DNA of 64,000 bases from Ignavibacteriota bacterium (GCA_003151825.1 PLYO01000032.1:23555-87554); one strand, 5' to 3'. Shown: positions 20,252-30,160, counted from the first letter of the stretch. The notes: generated from the letters alone by a model not told the origin. Made by a program: numbers and translations.

Positions 20252-21574
20252 ATGGATGCATTTCGCGTAACGGGCGGTAAGCCGCTCACCGGGACGGTTC
20301 GGGTGAGCGGGACGAAAAATCTTATTTCGAAGGTCATGGTCGCTTCGATGCTTTCGGACGAGGCGAGCACGTTTACGAACGCGCCCGTGCGCTTGGGCGA
20401 AGTGGATATTACTGCGGACATCGCGCGCAGCTTAGGCAGCGAGATCGCCATATCCAGCGATGCGGGCGGTATGCTCACAATGCACACCGCTTCGTTCACT
20501 ACGACGGTCGTGCCGGAACGATTCGCCGGGCTGAACCGCATCCCGATTCTCATGGTCGGCCCGCTCTTGCACCGGACGGGTACGGCTTCGGTTCCCATGC
20601 CAGGCGGCGATAAGATTGGTCAGCGGCCCGTCAATTATCACATCGACGCGCTGGAAAAAATGGGCGCACGCATCGAGTTTGCCGATAATTATTTCCATTG
20701 CACAGCAGATACGCTTACGGGAACTTCTATCACGCTGCCGTTTCCGTCCGTCGGCGCGACGGAGAATATCATCATGTCCGCTGTGCTTGCGCGCGGCACG
20801 ACGATCATCGAGAACGCAGCGGTCGAGCCGGAAATTGTGGAACTAATGCAGTTTCTTCAAACGATGGGCGCGATCATCAATCTCGAAACGAACCGACGCA
20901 TCATTATTGACGGCGTCGATCGGCTGAAAGGCTCGGAACAGCGCATCATGCCCGACCGCATCGAAGCTGCGTCCTTTGCCTGCGCGGCCATCGCAACAAA
21001 AGGCGATGTCTTTATCGAAGGCGCGCTGCAATCGACGATGATGACGTTCTTAAACAACATTCGCCGCGCCGGCGCGGATTTCGACGTCTTGAACGGCGGC
21101 ATACGATTTTTCTACAAAGGCCCACTCAAGCCGCTTGCCATCGAAACCGACGTACACCCGGGCTTTATGACGGATTGGCAGCAGCCGTGGGTGCTCCTCA
21201 TGACGCAGGCGCACGGCATGTCCGTCGTTCACGAAACTGTTTATGAAAATCGTTTCGGTTACACGCGGGAACTTCAGAAGATGGGCGCGCAAATCCAGCT
21301 TTACAAATCGTGCTTAGGTGGGAACCCGTGCCGGTTCAAATCCTTGGTGCATCCGCATTCCGCCGTTATTCTCGGGCCGACGAAATTGAAAGGCAGCCGA
21401 ATCGTGATTCCCGATCTTCGTGCGGGATTTGTTTATCTCATTGCCGCTTCGCTTGCCGAAGGGGAGTCCATCATCACAGGAATTCATCACGTCGAGCGGG
21501 GATACGAGCACATTCAGCAAAAGTTGGAAGATATCGGCGTGACGATCGAGAGGATTAAAGTGAAGGAGGAATAG
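20252..21574 (+). CDS. murA: UDP-N-acetylglucosamine 1-carboxyvinyltransferase
   Basis: MDAFRVTGGKPLTGTVRVSGTKNLISKVMVASML..., DLRAGFVYLIAASLAEGESIITGIHHVERGYEHIQQKLEDIG. Confidence 0.95.
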   Translation: MDAFRVTGGKPLTGTVRVSGTKNLISKVMVASMLSDEASTFTNAPVRLGEVDITADIARSLGSEIAISSDAGGMLTMHTASFTTTVVPERFAGLNRIPILMVGPLLHRTGTASVPMPGGDKIGQRPVNYHIDALEKMGARIEFADNYFHCTADTLTGTSITLPFPSVGATENIIMSAVLARGTTIIENAAVEPEIVELMQFLQTMGAIINLETNRRIIIDGVDRLKGSEQRIMPDRIEAASFACAAIATKGDVFIEGALQSTMMTFLNNIRRAGADFDVLNGGIRFFYKGPLKPLAIETDVHPGFMTDWQQPWVLLMTQAHGMSVVHETVYENRFGYTRELQKMGAQIQLYKSCLGGNPCRFKSLVHPHSAVILGPTKLKGSRIVIPDLRAGFVYLIAASLAEGESIITGIHHVERGYEHIQQKLEDIGVTIERIKVKEE

Positions 21575-21602
21575 GGGAAGGAAACTTCTGCATTTCCGAC
21601 AC

Positions 21603-22946
21603 TCACTCCTTGTTGCTGGAACTGTGTTTATCGGATTTCCCTCGCTCCGATACAAAGCGTCTGGCGTCCTGAGCCCGGCTCATGATGCCACGGGCGGAAA
21701 GGTTTAGCTCCTTACGCATCGCGAAGAATTGTAGAAATGCAAGGAGCGTCATGGAGATAAAGACCGCCAGCGCCTCGCCACGCGAAGCCATGCGTGGAAC
21801 TAAGAAATAGCTCGCTATGAAGAACGTAGCAACGGCGCCGAGCGTCGCAAGGAAAAGATCTTTGGCTTTGCCCATGCCGATGAGCGCATTGGTTCCGACG
21901 AGTGCAAGTGGCAGTGTGAAGCCGGAAAGAATCATTATTTGAAAGACAACCGCGCCCGCATCGTATTGCCCCTGATACAGCACCCGGAACAGCACCGGAG
22001 CGCCGATGGCGAGCGCGAAGGAAATGGGAACTAAGAGTACGAAGGCAGAAAAGAGGAGCTGCTCGATGAGCGTGGAAAGCCCATCGAAATCGCGCTGTGT
22101 GTAAAGCTTGGAAGTCATGGGCACTACGAGGAGCGTGGCGCCTTCGCGGACGGCGTCCAAAAACCGGTAGATCGTTTTTGCGGCATTATAGACTGCGACC
22201 TCGCTCGGCGTGTAGAAAAATCCGACGATCAGCACGTCCGACCATTGCTGCAAGGTGAGCAGAGCGCTCGTTCCAGCCTGATACTTAGCAAAGACCAACA
22301 TGCGACGGTACTCATGCCGTGGTACACTGAGCAGCGGCATCGAAAAAAACGCCTTAGAACAAAGAAAGAGGGCCACGATGCTCGACAGCGCCGCGCCAAT
22401 CATGTTGAGGTATAGGAAGTCCATCGCCGTATGAAACATGCCGAGCGCGCTGGCGAGCACCGTGAGTATCAAAATGGAACCAAAAAAAGCCAGATCGACC
22501 CAGAAAATTGCATTGATTTGAAGCTCGATTTGCAAGTAGCGAATGCCGACGTTACGAAAAACACTAAGCGCAACGAGCAGTGGGAGGAATGCGAGCATCG
22601 CACCGAGTTCCGGGCTGGTAAATATCGAAGCCAGACTCGACGCAACTGCTGCAATGATAAAGCCGGAGGCAACAATGGCGACCGTATAAAGATTAAAACC
22701 GCCGGCGAGAACATGAGGAACTTCCGCTTCATGCTCCGTAGCAAATTTTACCATCGGCTGCAAAAAGATGGAATCGGAAAGAACGCAAAGGATCAAAAAA
22801 ATGGATTGAAAAAGCGAGAACGCGCCCCACTCCGGGCGTGGCAGAACATTCACGACGAGGACGATCACTCCAAAGCCATAGAGCAGGAGCAGCGTCTTAT
22901 CGGCAACAGTCCAGATGCCTTTATCGAGATTATCGGAAAGCTTCAT
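21603..22946 (-). CDS. Oligosaccharide flippase / polysaccharide biosynthesis membrane protein
   Basis: 447 aa multi-TM (about 12 hydrophobic segments) with MATE/Wzx-like layout (MLVFAKYQAGTSALLTLQQWSDVLIVGFFYTPSEVAVYNAAKTIYRF). Confidence 0.8.
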   Translation of the reverse strand: MKLSDNLDKGIWTVADKTLLLLYGFGVIVLVVNVLPRPEWGAFSLFQSIFLILCVLSDSIFLQPMVKFATEHEAEVPHVLAGGFNLYTVAIVASGFIIAAVASSLASIFTSPELGAMLAFLPLLVALSVFRNVGIRYLQIELQINAIFWVDLAFFGSILILTVLASALGMFHTAMDFLYLNMIGAALSSIVALFLCSKAFFSMPLLSVPRHEYRRMLVFAKYQAGTSALLTLQQWSDVLIVGFFYTPSEVAVYNAAKTIYRFLDAVREGATLLVVPMTSKLYTQRDFDGLSTLIEQLLFSAFVLLVPISFALAIGAPVLFRVLYQGQYDAGAVVFQIMILSGFTLPLALVGTNALIGMGKAKDLFLATLGAVATFFIASYFLVPRMASRGEALAVFISMTLLAFLQFFAMRKELNLSARGIMSRAQDARRFVSERGKSDKHSSSNKE

Positions 22947-24781
22947 TGGGCGCGGTCAATAGTCATGAGAATTGCAAAGAGTCCTGCTGGATTTGAAGCA
23001 GAGAGTTTCATCATGGTTGCAGACTGGGAAACACGGTAGGATAGCGAAAAGTCATACGGTTCAATGTTAATAGGATCGAATTTCCCATGAAGTGTTATAC
23101 AGAGGCGGTCTCCCGAAGCATTTCGGAAGGAATGGGAACCCGAATTTAATGAAGAGGAGGATGCGGTATCCATTGTCCATTCCGGCGCGAGATGCAAGCT
23201 CCATTCCGCGCGGCCTGGAATGAGTTGAAGGAACCGGTCCACGATGAGTGCCGACGTGGAACGGATTTTGATGCTCCTTCGATGCTGAGGCCACTCGCCA
23301 TACTGGGCGGTTGCTGTGGCATTAGAAGTGGTACAGGTCGATCCAAGCAGCATGGCATCGGGCCGGACGAGTTCCCAGCCAAAATTAGCGCGCGGCTTTG
23401 GGCCTGTTGGTGGCAACTCACCATCCGCAAGAACAACAAGGCCGTTATGGGAACTCGCGAGACGGTAACGATCGCGCGCGGCGGGATTGCCATTGTAAAC
23501 GAAAGTTCCGGAATCTGTAAGGATTGAACGACCGGCAAGATAAATAATTGGACTCAGGAAATCGTCGTGAGCATGAGAAGAAAATCCAGAGCCGCCCATG
23601 CCAAAAGCACCTGCACGCAGAAACAGAAATGCATTGGGAAGGTGGGCTGCAACGATCTGCGCGCTGGGGTAGCTGCTTAGCAATGGTTTGGTGGCAAGCG
23701 TCGAAGCGGGACCAAAGAGGAAGCTTTTCCAGGCATCCCTATCGCCTTCCAACCAAAGCGCCCAGCCATCATCGGCGTCGCCAAAGCGGACGACCTGGCT
23801 ATCCATCGTCATGCTTTCCAAGAAGGACTTCATATTCGAAAGGCGAACCTTGTATTGTTGGCTGAATGGATGATCGTGGCTCGTTGCGATGCGATCTGCC
23901 AGATCGAAAAAATGGGTAACAAACTGGTGATAGCAACTCGAAGCCTCTCGCGTCACGCCGTCGGGAAAAGTCTGGCGGATAATTTCCCGTTCCAGAATGC
24001 GTCGAGCCTGCGCAGCATATCGCTCGGCTTCAGTAAACTCCCAAAGCGCTGTGGCGGCAAAAAGCCCTGTAGCTTCGCCGATGAGATGGTTTATCGGAAC
24101 TACTCTATCCGTCGAAAGATCGGCGCTAAGGTAGAGAATCTGTTCGTAAATAGAGCGCGCGATCTTCGGGTGCTCGCTCGTCGGGAAGCCAGCTTTTTTC
24201 AAGAGTAGAAGGGTCGTCGTCCAGGCGATAATCCGAATGGAAATTTCAAGCGCGCTCGACCAATTGACGGTTGAGGCGAACGGATTACCTTCGATCCATG
24301 AGAGTAGACGACGCTCCACTTCCGCCGCATATTTTTTTTCACCTGTGAGCAGCGCGGCTTGCCCTAATATGGGGAGGTCTTTAAAGCGATTGATTTCGAA
24401 GACAATTTTTGCGTCGTGTGGGGTATCGCGGTCGTGCAGCTTGCGTTCGGTGTAATGCCGGCGGGGCCAGTAGCGTTTTTCGATGGGATCGAATTCCCAG
24501 ACGCGGTCCAAGTCTCGGGTATGGTTTGGGAACTCGAAAAAAAAGTTGTCGTCACGCAGCATGGCGTCCGCAAGGCGCAAAATTGCGCTGCGGTCCGATT
24601 CGAGTCCGGCCATGGAGGGAGTAAGGATTATTTCCTTCAATCGAGCACGGCCGCCGCTTTTGGGAACCCGGAGCAACATCGCGCGGTACCGCACCCATTT
24701 TATTATTTTGCGAGCGGAAAGGGCGAACATTCCCCATAATCCCAGACGCCGAAGGGAGCTTTTTAAGTTTGGATATCCCAT
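22943..24781 (-). CDS. Heparinase II/III (alginate lyase) family protein
   Basis: 612 aa; WSSALEISIRIIAWTTTLLLLKKAG, EASSCYHQFVTHFFDLADRIA, SSHAHDDFLSPIIYLAGRSILTDSGTFVYNGNPAARDRYRLASSHNGLVV. ATGA overlap with flippase gene. Confidence 0.88.
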   Translation of the reverse strand: MGYPNLKSSLRRLGLWGMFALSARKIIKWVRYRAMLLRVPKSGGRARLKEIILTPSMAGLESDRSAILRLADAMLRDDNFFFEFPNHTRDLDRVWEFDPIEKRYWPRRHYTERKLHDRDTPHDAKIVFEINRFKDLPILGQAALLTGEKKYAAEVERRLLSWIEGNPFASTVNWSSALEISIRIIAWTTTLLLLKKAGFPTSEHPKIARSIYEQILYLSADLSTDRVVPINHLIGEATGLFAATALWEFTEAERYAAQARRILEREIIRQTFPDGVTREASSCYHQFVTHFFDLADRIATSHDHPFSQQYKVRLSNMKSFLESMTMDSQVVRFGDADDGWALWLEGDRDAWKSFLFGPASTLATKPLLSSYPSAQIVAAHLPNAFLFLRAGAFGMGGSGFSSHAHDDFLSPIIYLAGRSILTDSGTFVYNGNPAARDRYRLASSHNGLVVLADGELPPTGPKPRANFGWELVRPDAMLLGSTCTTSNATATAQYGEWPQHRRSIKIRSTSALIVDRFLQLIPGRAEWSLHLAPEWTMDTASSSSLNSGSHSFRNASGDRLCITLHGKFDPINIEPYDFSLSYRVSQSATMMKLSASNPAGLFAILMTIDRAQ

Positions 24782-24791
24782 GCATTGGAGG

Positions 24792-25292
24792 CTAATAATT
24801 CGATTCGTCTTGCCAGCTTACCGCTTGCCATAAATGAGAAATACTATCCTGGTGAAGATGGAAAACGGCGCTGCCATCGGCTTGCTCGATGTCCGCCTCG
24901 TTGAAGGTTACTGCGAGCGAGAATTGCCGTGTGACAGTCGAGTCTAACGGGCTGCCTTCGGCGTCCAATATGTCGCCCCATAAGAGTGTCAACGTAGTAT
25001 TTTGGAAAAGCTGCGCGGTGACACTCATTTCATCGTCGCGACCCCACTGAATATCGACGCCCTGATCGTAGTCGTGAAAGCTGAAAATAAAATTCGGCGC
25101 GAGCAGGCTGCCATAGAGCGTGGTATCCCTGAATTGATAGGCATATTGAAACGACTGAAAATATCCATTGACGGTATGCGGATCGCCAAATTGAGTAGTC
25201 GAGCCGGTGTCGCTCACAGCCGGAGCAAAAGGATTACATGCCGCCACTATGGCAAGCATGGCAACCAAGAGAAAAACCGAAAGGCGGCTCAT
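24792..25292 (-). CDS. Putative lipoprotein, unknown function
   Basis: Start chosen at MSRLSVFLLVAMLAIVAACNPF (lipobox); ends HLWQAVSWQDESNY. Confidence 0.6.
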   Translation of the reverse strand: MSRLSVFLLVAMLAIVAACNPFAPAVSDTGSTTQFGDPHTVNGYFQSFQYAYQFRDTTLYGSLLAPNFIFSFHDYDQGVDIQWGRDDEMSVTAQLFQNTTLTLLWGDILDAEGSPLDSTVTRQFSLAVTFNEADIEQADGSAVFHLHQDSISHLWQAVSWQDESNY

Positions 25293-25906
25293 GAGGAGAG
25301 ATCGACCTTTAGGTCGCTCCAAGTTGGCCCGGTGCCGGAGCGTGGAAGACCATCGGTCCAGGAGACGATACGCCATTCTTTCGTTCCCTCGTCCGTCGTG
25401 ATAAAGGCAAGCTGAAATTGCAGTGAGCCTTGCACAACGCCGGGAATTACACTCGAAGATGTCGAGGCTGGGGTGTAGACCACATAATTGTAGGAAAGCG
25501 AAGCGGAATTAGCCGACTGGTCGATTACTGTATCGGTGAGCAGCAAGGTAATCTGGCTATTTGGCGGCAATTGACCTGCGAGCGTTGTGACCCAAGCGCC
25601 TTCGTTCGTGACGCTCCAATTACTTGGGGTGAAAATTCCCCTCGACGATGGACTGATGTTTGATGAGGGGGAGAACGAAAAAGTCATTGTACCGTTGCTG
25701 GCTGCTTCCGTCGGGCTGATAAAAACGCGTTTATAGTCTGGAGCATCCAGAATCTTGAGCGCGCCCGTTAAATTCTGGATGAGATAACCGGGCGTGGTGG
25801 CCGGGGTCCAAATGAACGTGGCAGATGCGTCGGGAGGCTGCGGCGCCCGCGTGGAAAAAATGCATCCCGCGAGGAAAGTGAGGCCGAGCAAAGGAAGGCG
25901 TTTCAT
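25289..25906 (-). CDS. Putative lipoprotein, unknown function
   Basis: MKRLPLLGLTFLAGCIFSTRAPQPP (lipobox); overlaps start of the next lipoprotein gene. Confidence 0.65.
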   Translation of the reverse strand: MKRLPLLGLTFLAGCIFSTRAPQPPDASATFIWTPATTPGYLIQNLTGALKILDAPDYKRVFISPTEAASNGTMTFSFSPSSNISPSSRGIFTPSNWSVTNEGAWVTTLAGQLPPNSQITLLLTDTVIDQSANSASLSYNYVVYTPASTSSSVIPGVVQGSLQFQLAFITTDEGTKEWRIVSWTDGLPRSGTGPTWSDLKVDLSS

Positions 25907-26640
25907 ATAGATGCAAACATAATGAGTCTCGGAGACGTGTCCTGAAGGAAAGCCTTACCGTGGTAGGAGCCAAATACATGCCGAAGAGTCAACCCCGCGC
26001 CCTGAAACATTCGTTCGAAATCACTTAAATCGAATAACCTCACGGATTCGATATACTCCTTCGCTTCGAATGAGTTTCGGATGAGCAGGCGTTTCTCGAT
26101 GCGCCCATCCTCGATCCAGCGCGTTTGCTCGATATGAATTCCATTGGGCGTGACCTGCTCGTCATGAGCTACGAGATGGGTGCGTACCCACTGGCTGTTC
26201 AAAAAGTCGATCACGAACCACCCCTTATTTTTCACAAGTTGCCGCGCGACATTTATAATCATTTCCTCATTTTCCTCGTCGGTTTCGAAATAGCCAAAGC
26301 TGGTAAAGAGGTTCAACGCAAGATCGAAGGATTCGTCAGGAATCTGGCGCATATCGCGCTCCAAGAATTGAATGGAAAGTTGAAGCCTAGTCGCTTCTTC
26401 GCGAGCATCGGCAAGCAGCGTGGGAGAGAGATCGATGCCGGTTATATCGTGGTACCCGCGCTTGGCAAAGGAGATTGCATGACGCCCGGAGCCGCAGCCA
26501 ACATCGAGCACGCGCCGCTCCGGTTTATGGCCGATGGTCCGCTCGATGAGGTCGATCATTTCCTCGGCCTCGCTTTCGTCACGGTGCTCATAGACGACCC
26601 GATAATTCGCGTCGAGAAACCAGTTTTTATACCACGTCAT
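25903..26640 (-). CDS. Class I SAM-dependent methyltransferase
   Basis: RRVLDVGCGSGRHAISFAKRGYHDITGIDLSPTLLADA; FDLALNLFTSFGYF. Confidence 0.9.
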   Translation of the reverse strand: MTWYKNWFLDANYRVVYEHRDESEAEEMIDLIERTIGHKPERRVLDVGCGSGRHAISFAKRGYHDITGIDLSPTLLADAREEATRLQLSIQFLERDMRQIPDESFDLALNLFTSFGYFETDEENEEMIINVARQLVKNKGWFVIDFLNSQWVRTHLVAHDEQVTPNGIHIEQTRWIEDGRIEKRLLIRNSFEAKEYIESVRLFDLSDFERMFQGAGLTLRHVFGSYHGKAFLQDTSPRLIMFASI

Positions 26641-26657
26641 GGACTGTGATTGATTTA

Positions 26658-27305
26658 TTAGACTGACGTTCGTCCTTCTATCGCTCTGGCAAGCGTGGCT
26701 TCATCGGCGAATTCGAGATCGCTGCCAATCGGGATTCCGCGCGCAATGCGCGTGACCCGATCGACGAGTGGCAATAGGAGCTTCGCAAGATAAAGCGTCG
26801 TGGCTTCGCCTTCGACGTTGGGGTCCATGGCCAAGATGATTTCACGTACTTCGACCTGCTCTACCTCTCCCCGGCCCTCTCCTTGGAAAGGAGAGGGGGT
26901 TGGCTCACGCAAGCGCGAGAGTAACTCATGAACTTTAAGTTGATCCGGGCCGACGCCTTCCAGCGGCGAGAGTGAACCACCCAAAACATGATACAATCCT
27001 TTGAATTCGTTCGTCCGTTCGATCACGAGTACATCGCTTGGCTCTTCCACTACGCAGATGATGGATCGGTCGCGCCGCGCATCGCGGCAGATTGGACAGG
27101 GATCCACTTCGGTGATGTTGGCGCAGACGCTGCACATGCGCACTCGTTGTTGCAGCGTGCCAATGGCCTCGGCGAGCGCGAGAACATCTTCACGTGGTTG
27201 TTTCAGCAGAAAAAGCGCGAGGCGCTGCGCCGTCTTGCGGCCAATGGTCGGTAGCCGCGAAAAGCGTTCGATGACCGTTTCGAGAGCGGGGGATGTGTAG
27301 AGCAT
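26658..27305 (-). CDS. recR: Recombination protein RecR, with in-frame repeat-derived insert
   Basis: Start [34 protein letters not shown]; zinc finger [16 protein letters not shown]; Toprim [15 protein letters not shown]..., [20 protein letters not shown]; extra [18 protein letters not shown] between LLSRLRE and [10 protein letters not shown]. Confidence 0.95.
   Translation of the reverse strand: MLYTSPALETVIERFSRLPTIGRKTAQRLALFLLKQPREDVLALAEAIGTLQQRVRMCSVCANITEVDPCPICRDARRDRSIICVVEEPSDVLVIERTNEFKGLYHVLGGSLSPLEGVGPDQLKVHELLSRLREPTPSPFQGEGRGEVEQVEVREIILAMDPNVEGEATTLYLAKLLLPLVDRVTRIARGIPIGSDLEFADEATLARAIEGRTSV
26862..26902. repeat. Palindromic repeat inside recR
   Basis: acctctccccggccctctccttggaaaggagagggggttgg; nearly the same as the intergenic element at 11803-11840. 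Confidence 0.88.
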
Positions 27306-27308
27306 AAG

Positions 27309-27416
27309 TCGAACCTGAACCTGGATTACGCTGATTTTGCTGATTACGCGGATAAGGAAGAACCACGAAATCTCCAAAATCAATCAGCGAAATCAGCGTA
27401 ATCCCGGTTCTTACAA
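27309..27416. repeat. Inverted repeat of the GATTACGCTGATT / AATCAGCGTAATC type
   Basis: aacctgaacctggattacgctgattttgctgattacgcg ... aatcagcgaaatcagcgtaatcccggttc. Confidence 0.8.
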
Positions 27417-27851
27417 TTCTTTTATGAAGCGTTTCGTTTTTTCTTCGTAGCCGAGATTTAGATAAAATTGATGCGTATCCAGCCTTTGCATCCCGCTTGC
27501 CACGGCTATGCGTACACATCCGGCTTCTTTGGCAAACGATTCGGCATGCTCGATCAATTGGCGACCAATTCCGCGTCCACGCTTGGGTTCGAGCACACAC
27601 ATCGCTGTAATCGTTCCAATGCTTCCTTCTCGATGAAATGCGGGTGCGGAATCGAAAGATAAAAAACCGAGAACAGTTCCACTTTCTTCGGCAACGAAGA
27701 CTTTCGAAGATACTCGTTCCGAAAGTTCTCGAAGTTTCTTAATAACGAAAGCACCATCCTGCGGATAACCAAGCTGGGTAAGCAATATACTTAACGCAGG
27801 GGCATCGTCGTTTCGCGCGTCACGAATGGCAATGTCAGAGGACATAAACAA
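27411..27851 (-). CDS. GNAT family N-acetyltransferase
   Basis: ITAMCVLEPKRGRGIGRQLIEHAESFAKEAGCVRIAVASGMQRLDTHQFYLNLGYEEKTKRF. Confidence 0.9.
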   Translation of the reverse strand: MFMSSDIAIRDARNDDAPALSILLTQLGYPQDGAFVIKKLRELSERVSSKVFVAEESGTVLGFLSFDSAPAFHREGSIGTITAMCVLEPKRGRGIGRQLIEHAESFAKEAGCVRIAVASGMQRLDTHQFYLNLGYEEKTKRFIKEL

Positions 27852-27902
27852 ATCCGAAAAATCGTCCGCGTAATCCGCTTTAATCCGTGTAATCCCGGTT
27901 CA
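27850..27902. repeat. Second, shorter copy of the GTAATCC/GGATTAC repeat type
   Basis: atccgaaaaatcgtccgcgtaatccgctttaatccgtgtaatcccggttcag. Confidence 0.6.
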
Positions 27903-28220
27903 GGTCCCCGGAAATCCTGGTGGCAATAGGGAGCGGGCGGCATCGTTCATCGAGCTATCGGCCAGTTCACGCGCGCGTTCCAATGCGCGATTGACGCCGG
28001 CAACGACTAAGTCTTCCAGCATCTCTGCTTCCTTCGGGTCGATGATTTCTTTATCGATTTGGATGGAGACGATTTCGAGCTTTCCATTTGCGGTCACTTT
28101 GACCACTCCGCCGCCGGACTCCATGGTGACGGTTTTCGTGCCTAAGTCTTCCTGGACATGCGCCATTTGCTCCTGCAATTGCTGGAGGCGGTCAAGAATT
28201 TTGGAGAATTCTTCGGGCAT
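27900..28220 (-). CDS. YbaB/EbfC family nucleoid-associated protein
   Basis: LQQLQEQMAHVQEDLGTKTVTMESGGGVVKVTANGKLEIVSIQIDKEIIDPKEAEMLEDLVVAGVNRAL. Confidence 0.93.
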   Translation of the reverse strand: MPEEFSKILDRLQQLQEQMAHVQEDLGTKTVTMESGGGVVKVTANGKLEIVSIQIDKEIIDPKEAEMLEDLVVAGVNRALERARELADSSMNDAARSLLPPGFPGT

Positions 28221-28222
28221 GG

Positions 28223-28402
28223 TTATTCTTCGAATGAGGCCTCGATGGTTACTTCGTCATCTTCACCGATTTGCACATGAAGGACGTTCGGCCGGCAGCA
28301 GACCGCGCAGTCCTCGATATATTCCTGATCGAATCCCTGCGATTCATCGACCACAGTCTCGATTTCTTCACCGCATACGGCACAGATATAGGAAGCAAGC
28401 AC
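28223..28402 (-). CDS. CPXCG-type cysteine-rich small protein
   Basis: Not in the ORF track; read by hand from GTG at 28402: VLASYICAVCGEEIETVVDESQGFDQEYIEDCAVCCRPNVLHVQIGEDDEVTIEASFEE*. First motif is CAVC rather than CPxC. Confidence 0.75.
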   Translation of the reverse strand: MLASYICAVCGEEIETVVDESQGFDQEYIEDCAVCCRPNVLHVQIGEDDEVTIEASFEE

Positions 28403-28453
28403 GAACTTCTAACATCCTTGTCGTGAGAATTAGTCCTAAGAGATTTGCTTTTG

Positions 28454-29722
28454 TTATCTTCGATACGGCGCGGCGAGATACCGCGTTGCGTCACTATGGT
28501 CGCGGTTATGGTCGGGGAGTTCGAGGACACGCTGGTACATGAGCGTGGCAGTTTTCCGATCGTTACGCAAGTCGTAGGCTTCTCCCATGAATAGCTCGGC
28601 ATCGGTGACGTACCACTCCAGATCGCCGGATTTGTCGATCTTGCGGCTCAGGAGATCGCTATTGTACAGATAATAAAGCGCGGTGTCCATATTGCCGTTG
28701 AGCTTCTTTAGCTGCGCCACGCCGATAAAGAACATCGCCTCGCGCGCCTGACGGATGGTGTAGGCCTCGCGCCGCTCGCTCGCGCGATCGAGCATGACGC
28801 GATAAATCGAATCGTACTCGGGAACGTTATTTTCCGTAAATGCCGCAAAGCCGAGATAGTGAAGGAACTGGACGTTATTCGGATACTTGGTTGCAAGCTC
28901 TCGTGCCAAGGCATACGCCCGTTGATAATTTCTTTCGTTTGCGTAGTAGATGTGCATTAACTCGAATTTCGCTTCTACGCTGGCGTAGGTTGCATGGGCC
29001 GCGGCCATCTCAAGCATTTGCAGACCCACGGCTTTATTACCGGCAGGGAACATGAGCGAGATGACCGGGGCCAGCGTGGGGTTTTCCTCTTTTTCCGATT
29101 CGACATAATAATTATAGACGCCCCGTCCAAAAAGAATATCGGAATTATCGGGCATGATGTCTTCCAATTGGTCTAAATATTCGACTCCTGTTTTCGCGTC
29201 GCCGAGAATAAGCTTGATAATGTCCATGGCGTCATTCGGCCCAACACGATATTCATAAATGCGCGCTCTCATGCCGATAGCGCCGCCCTTGTAAAAAAGA
29301 CCGGCAATATCTTTGGAGTTATGCGCGAGCAAGGTGTCCGCCCGATCGACCGACTTTTGCAGCCAGCCGCGGTACTCGGCGTCGAATGAGGTATTGTCGG
29401 GATTGGTGATGGCGCGCCAGAACATGACGGTCGCGCGATAAAAATATCCGGCGGGATGCTCCGGGTGTTCCGCAATAACGGAATCGAAAACGGAATCCGC
29501 ACGCGCGAACTCCATATTGTAGATCAAGTCGATGCCGCGATGGATCTGCCGGTCCATGAGACCCGATTGCAAAAACCACTGTGCCTGAAGAGGACGGCAC
29601 ACCGCGCAGCACGCGAGCGCGAAACAACACGCGCCAAGCCGAACGAGCCGAAACCGGGAAAAGCATGCAATCATCCGGTTACTTATATTCCGAATCGGAG
29701 TGAATTGTTTCGGCGGTGGCAA
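28454..29722 (-). CDS. Tetratricopeptide-repeat-like secreted protein
   Basis: Signal-like N-terminus; helical repeats (FARADSVFDSVIAEHPEHPAGYFYRATVMFWRA; RAYALARELATKYPNNVQFLHYLGFAAF). Confidence 0.65.
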   Translation of the reverse strand: MPPPKQFTPIRNISNRMIACFSRFRLVRLGACCFALACCAVCRPLQAQWFLQSGLMDRQIHRGIDLIYNMEFARADSVFDSVIAEHPEHPAGYFYRATVMFWRAITNPDNTSFDAEYRGWLQKSVDRADTLLAHNSKDIAGLFYKGGAIGMRARIYEYRVGPNDAMDIIKLILGDAKTGVEYLDQLEDIMPDNSDILFGRGVYNYYVESEKEENPTLAPVISLMFPAGNKAVGLQMLEMAAAHATYASVEAKFELMHIYYANERNYQRAYALARELATKYPNNVQFLHYLGFAAFTENNVPEYDSIYRVMLDRASERREAYTIRQAREAMFFIGVAQLKKLNGNMDTALYYLYNSDLLSRKIDKSGDLEWYVTDAELFMGEAYDLRNDRKTATLMYQRVLELPDHNRDHSDATRYLAAPYRR

Positions 29723-29768
29723 GAATGAAAATTAACGATGGGGCGAGTAAAAATTCACAATAAAACAC

Positions 29769-29813
29769 GGAGCCGCCTGAGCTATCACAATCCGTAATAG
29801 CAGAGGCGGCTCC
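29769..29813. repeat. Hairpin ggagccgcct...aggcggctcc
   Basis: ggagccgcctgagctatcacaatccgtaatagcagaggcggctcc downstream of the HU gene; could also act as a terminator. A further gcgggcataagcccgc hairpin follows near 29835-29850. Confidence 0.7.
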
Positions 29814-29851
29814 GCAACAGTCCGTAAGATCGCGGGCATAAGCCCGCGGCC

Positions 29852-30151
29852 TCACCTCGCGCCCAAGATGGCGTCCTTGGCCTGTTTCCCGACCCGGAAC
29901 TTGACGACCCTGCGCGCGGGGATCTTAATCGCCTCGCCGGTCTGCGGGTTGCGGCCCATGCGCGCCTTGCGGTCGGCAAGCACGATCTTGCCTAAGCCGG
30001 GGATGGTAAATCCCTTTTTCGCTTCTTTGTAGGCAAGGCTGTTCAAAGTGTCCAAAACGCCGCCAATCTGGCGTTTTGTGAGTTCGTTCTTCGTCGCGAG
30101 GTGATCCACGATCGCGGCTTTCGTCATTTGTTTTGTGGTTGCTTTCGCCAT
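29852..30151 (-). CDS. HU family DNA-binding protein
   Basis: MAKATTKQMTKAAIVDHLATKNELTKRQIGGVLDTLNSLAYKEAKKGFTIPGLGKIVLADRKARMGRNPQTGEAIKIPARRVVKFRVGKQAKDAI. Confidence 0.95.
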   Translation of the reverse strand: MAKATTKQMTKAAIVDHLATKNELTKRQIGGVLDTLNSLAYKEAKKGFTIPGLGKIVLADRKARMGRNPQTGEAIKIPARRVVKFRVGKQAKDAILGAR

Positions 30152-30160
30152 AGAATAATT

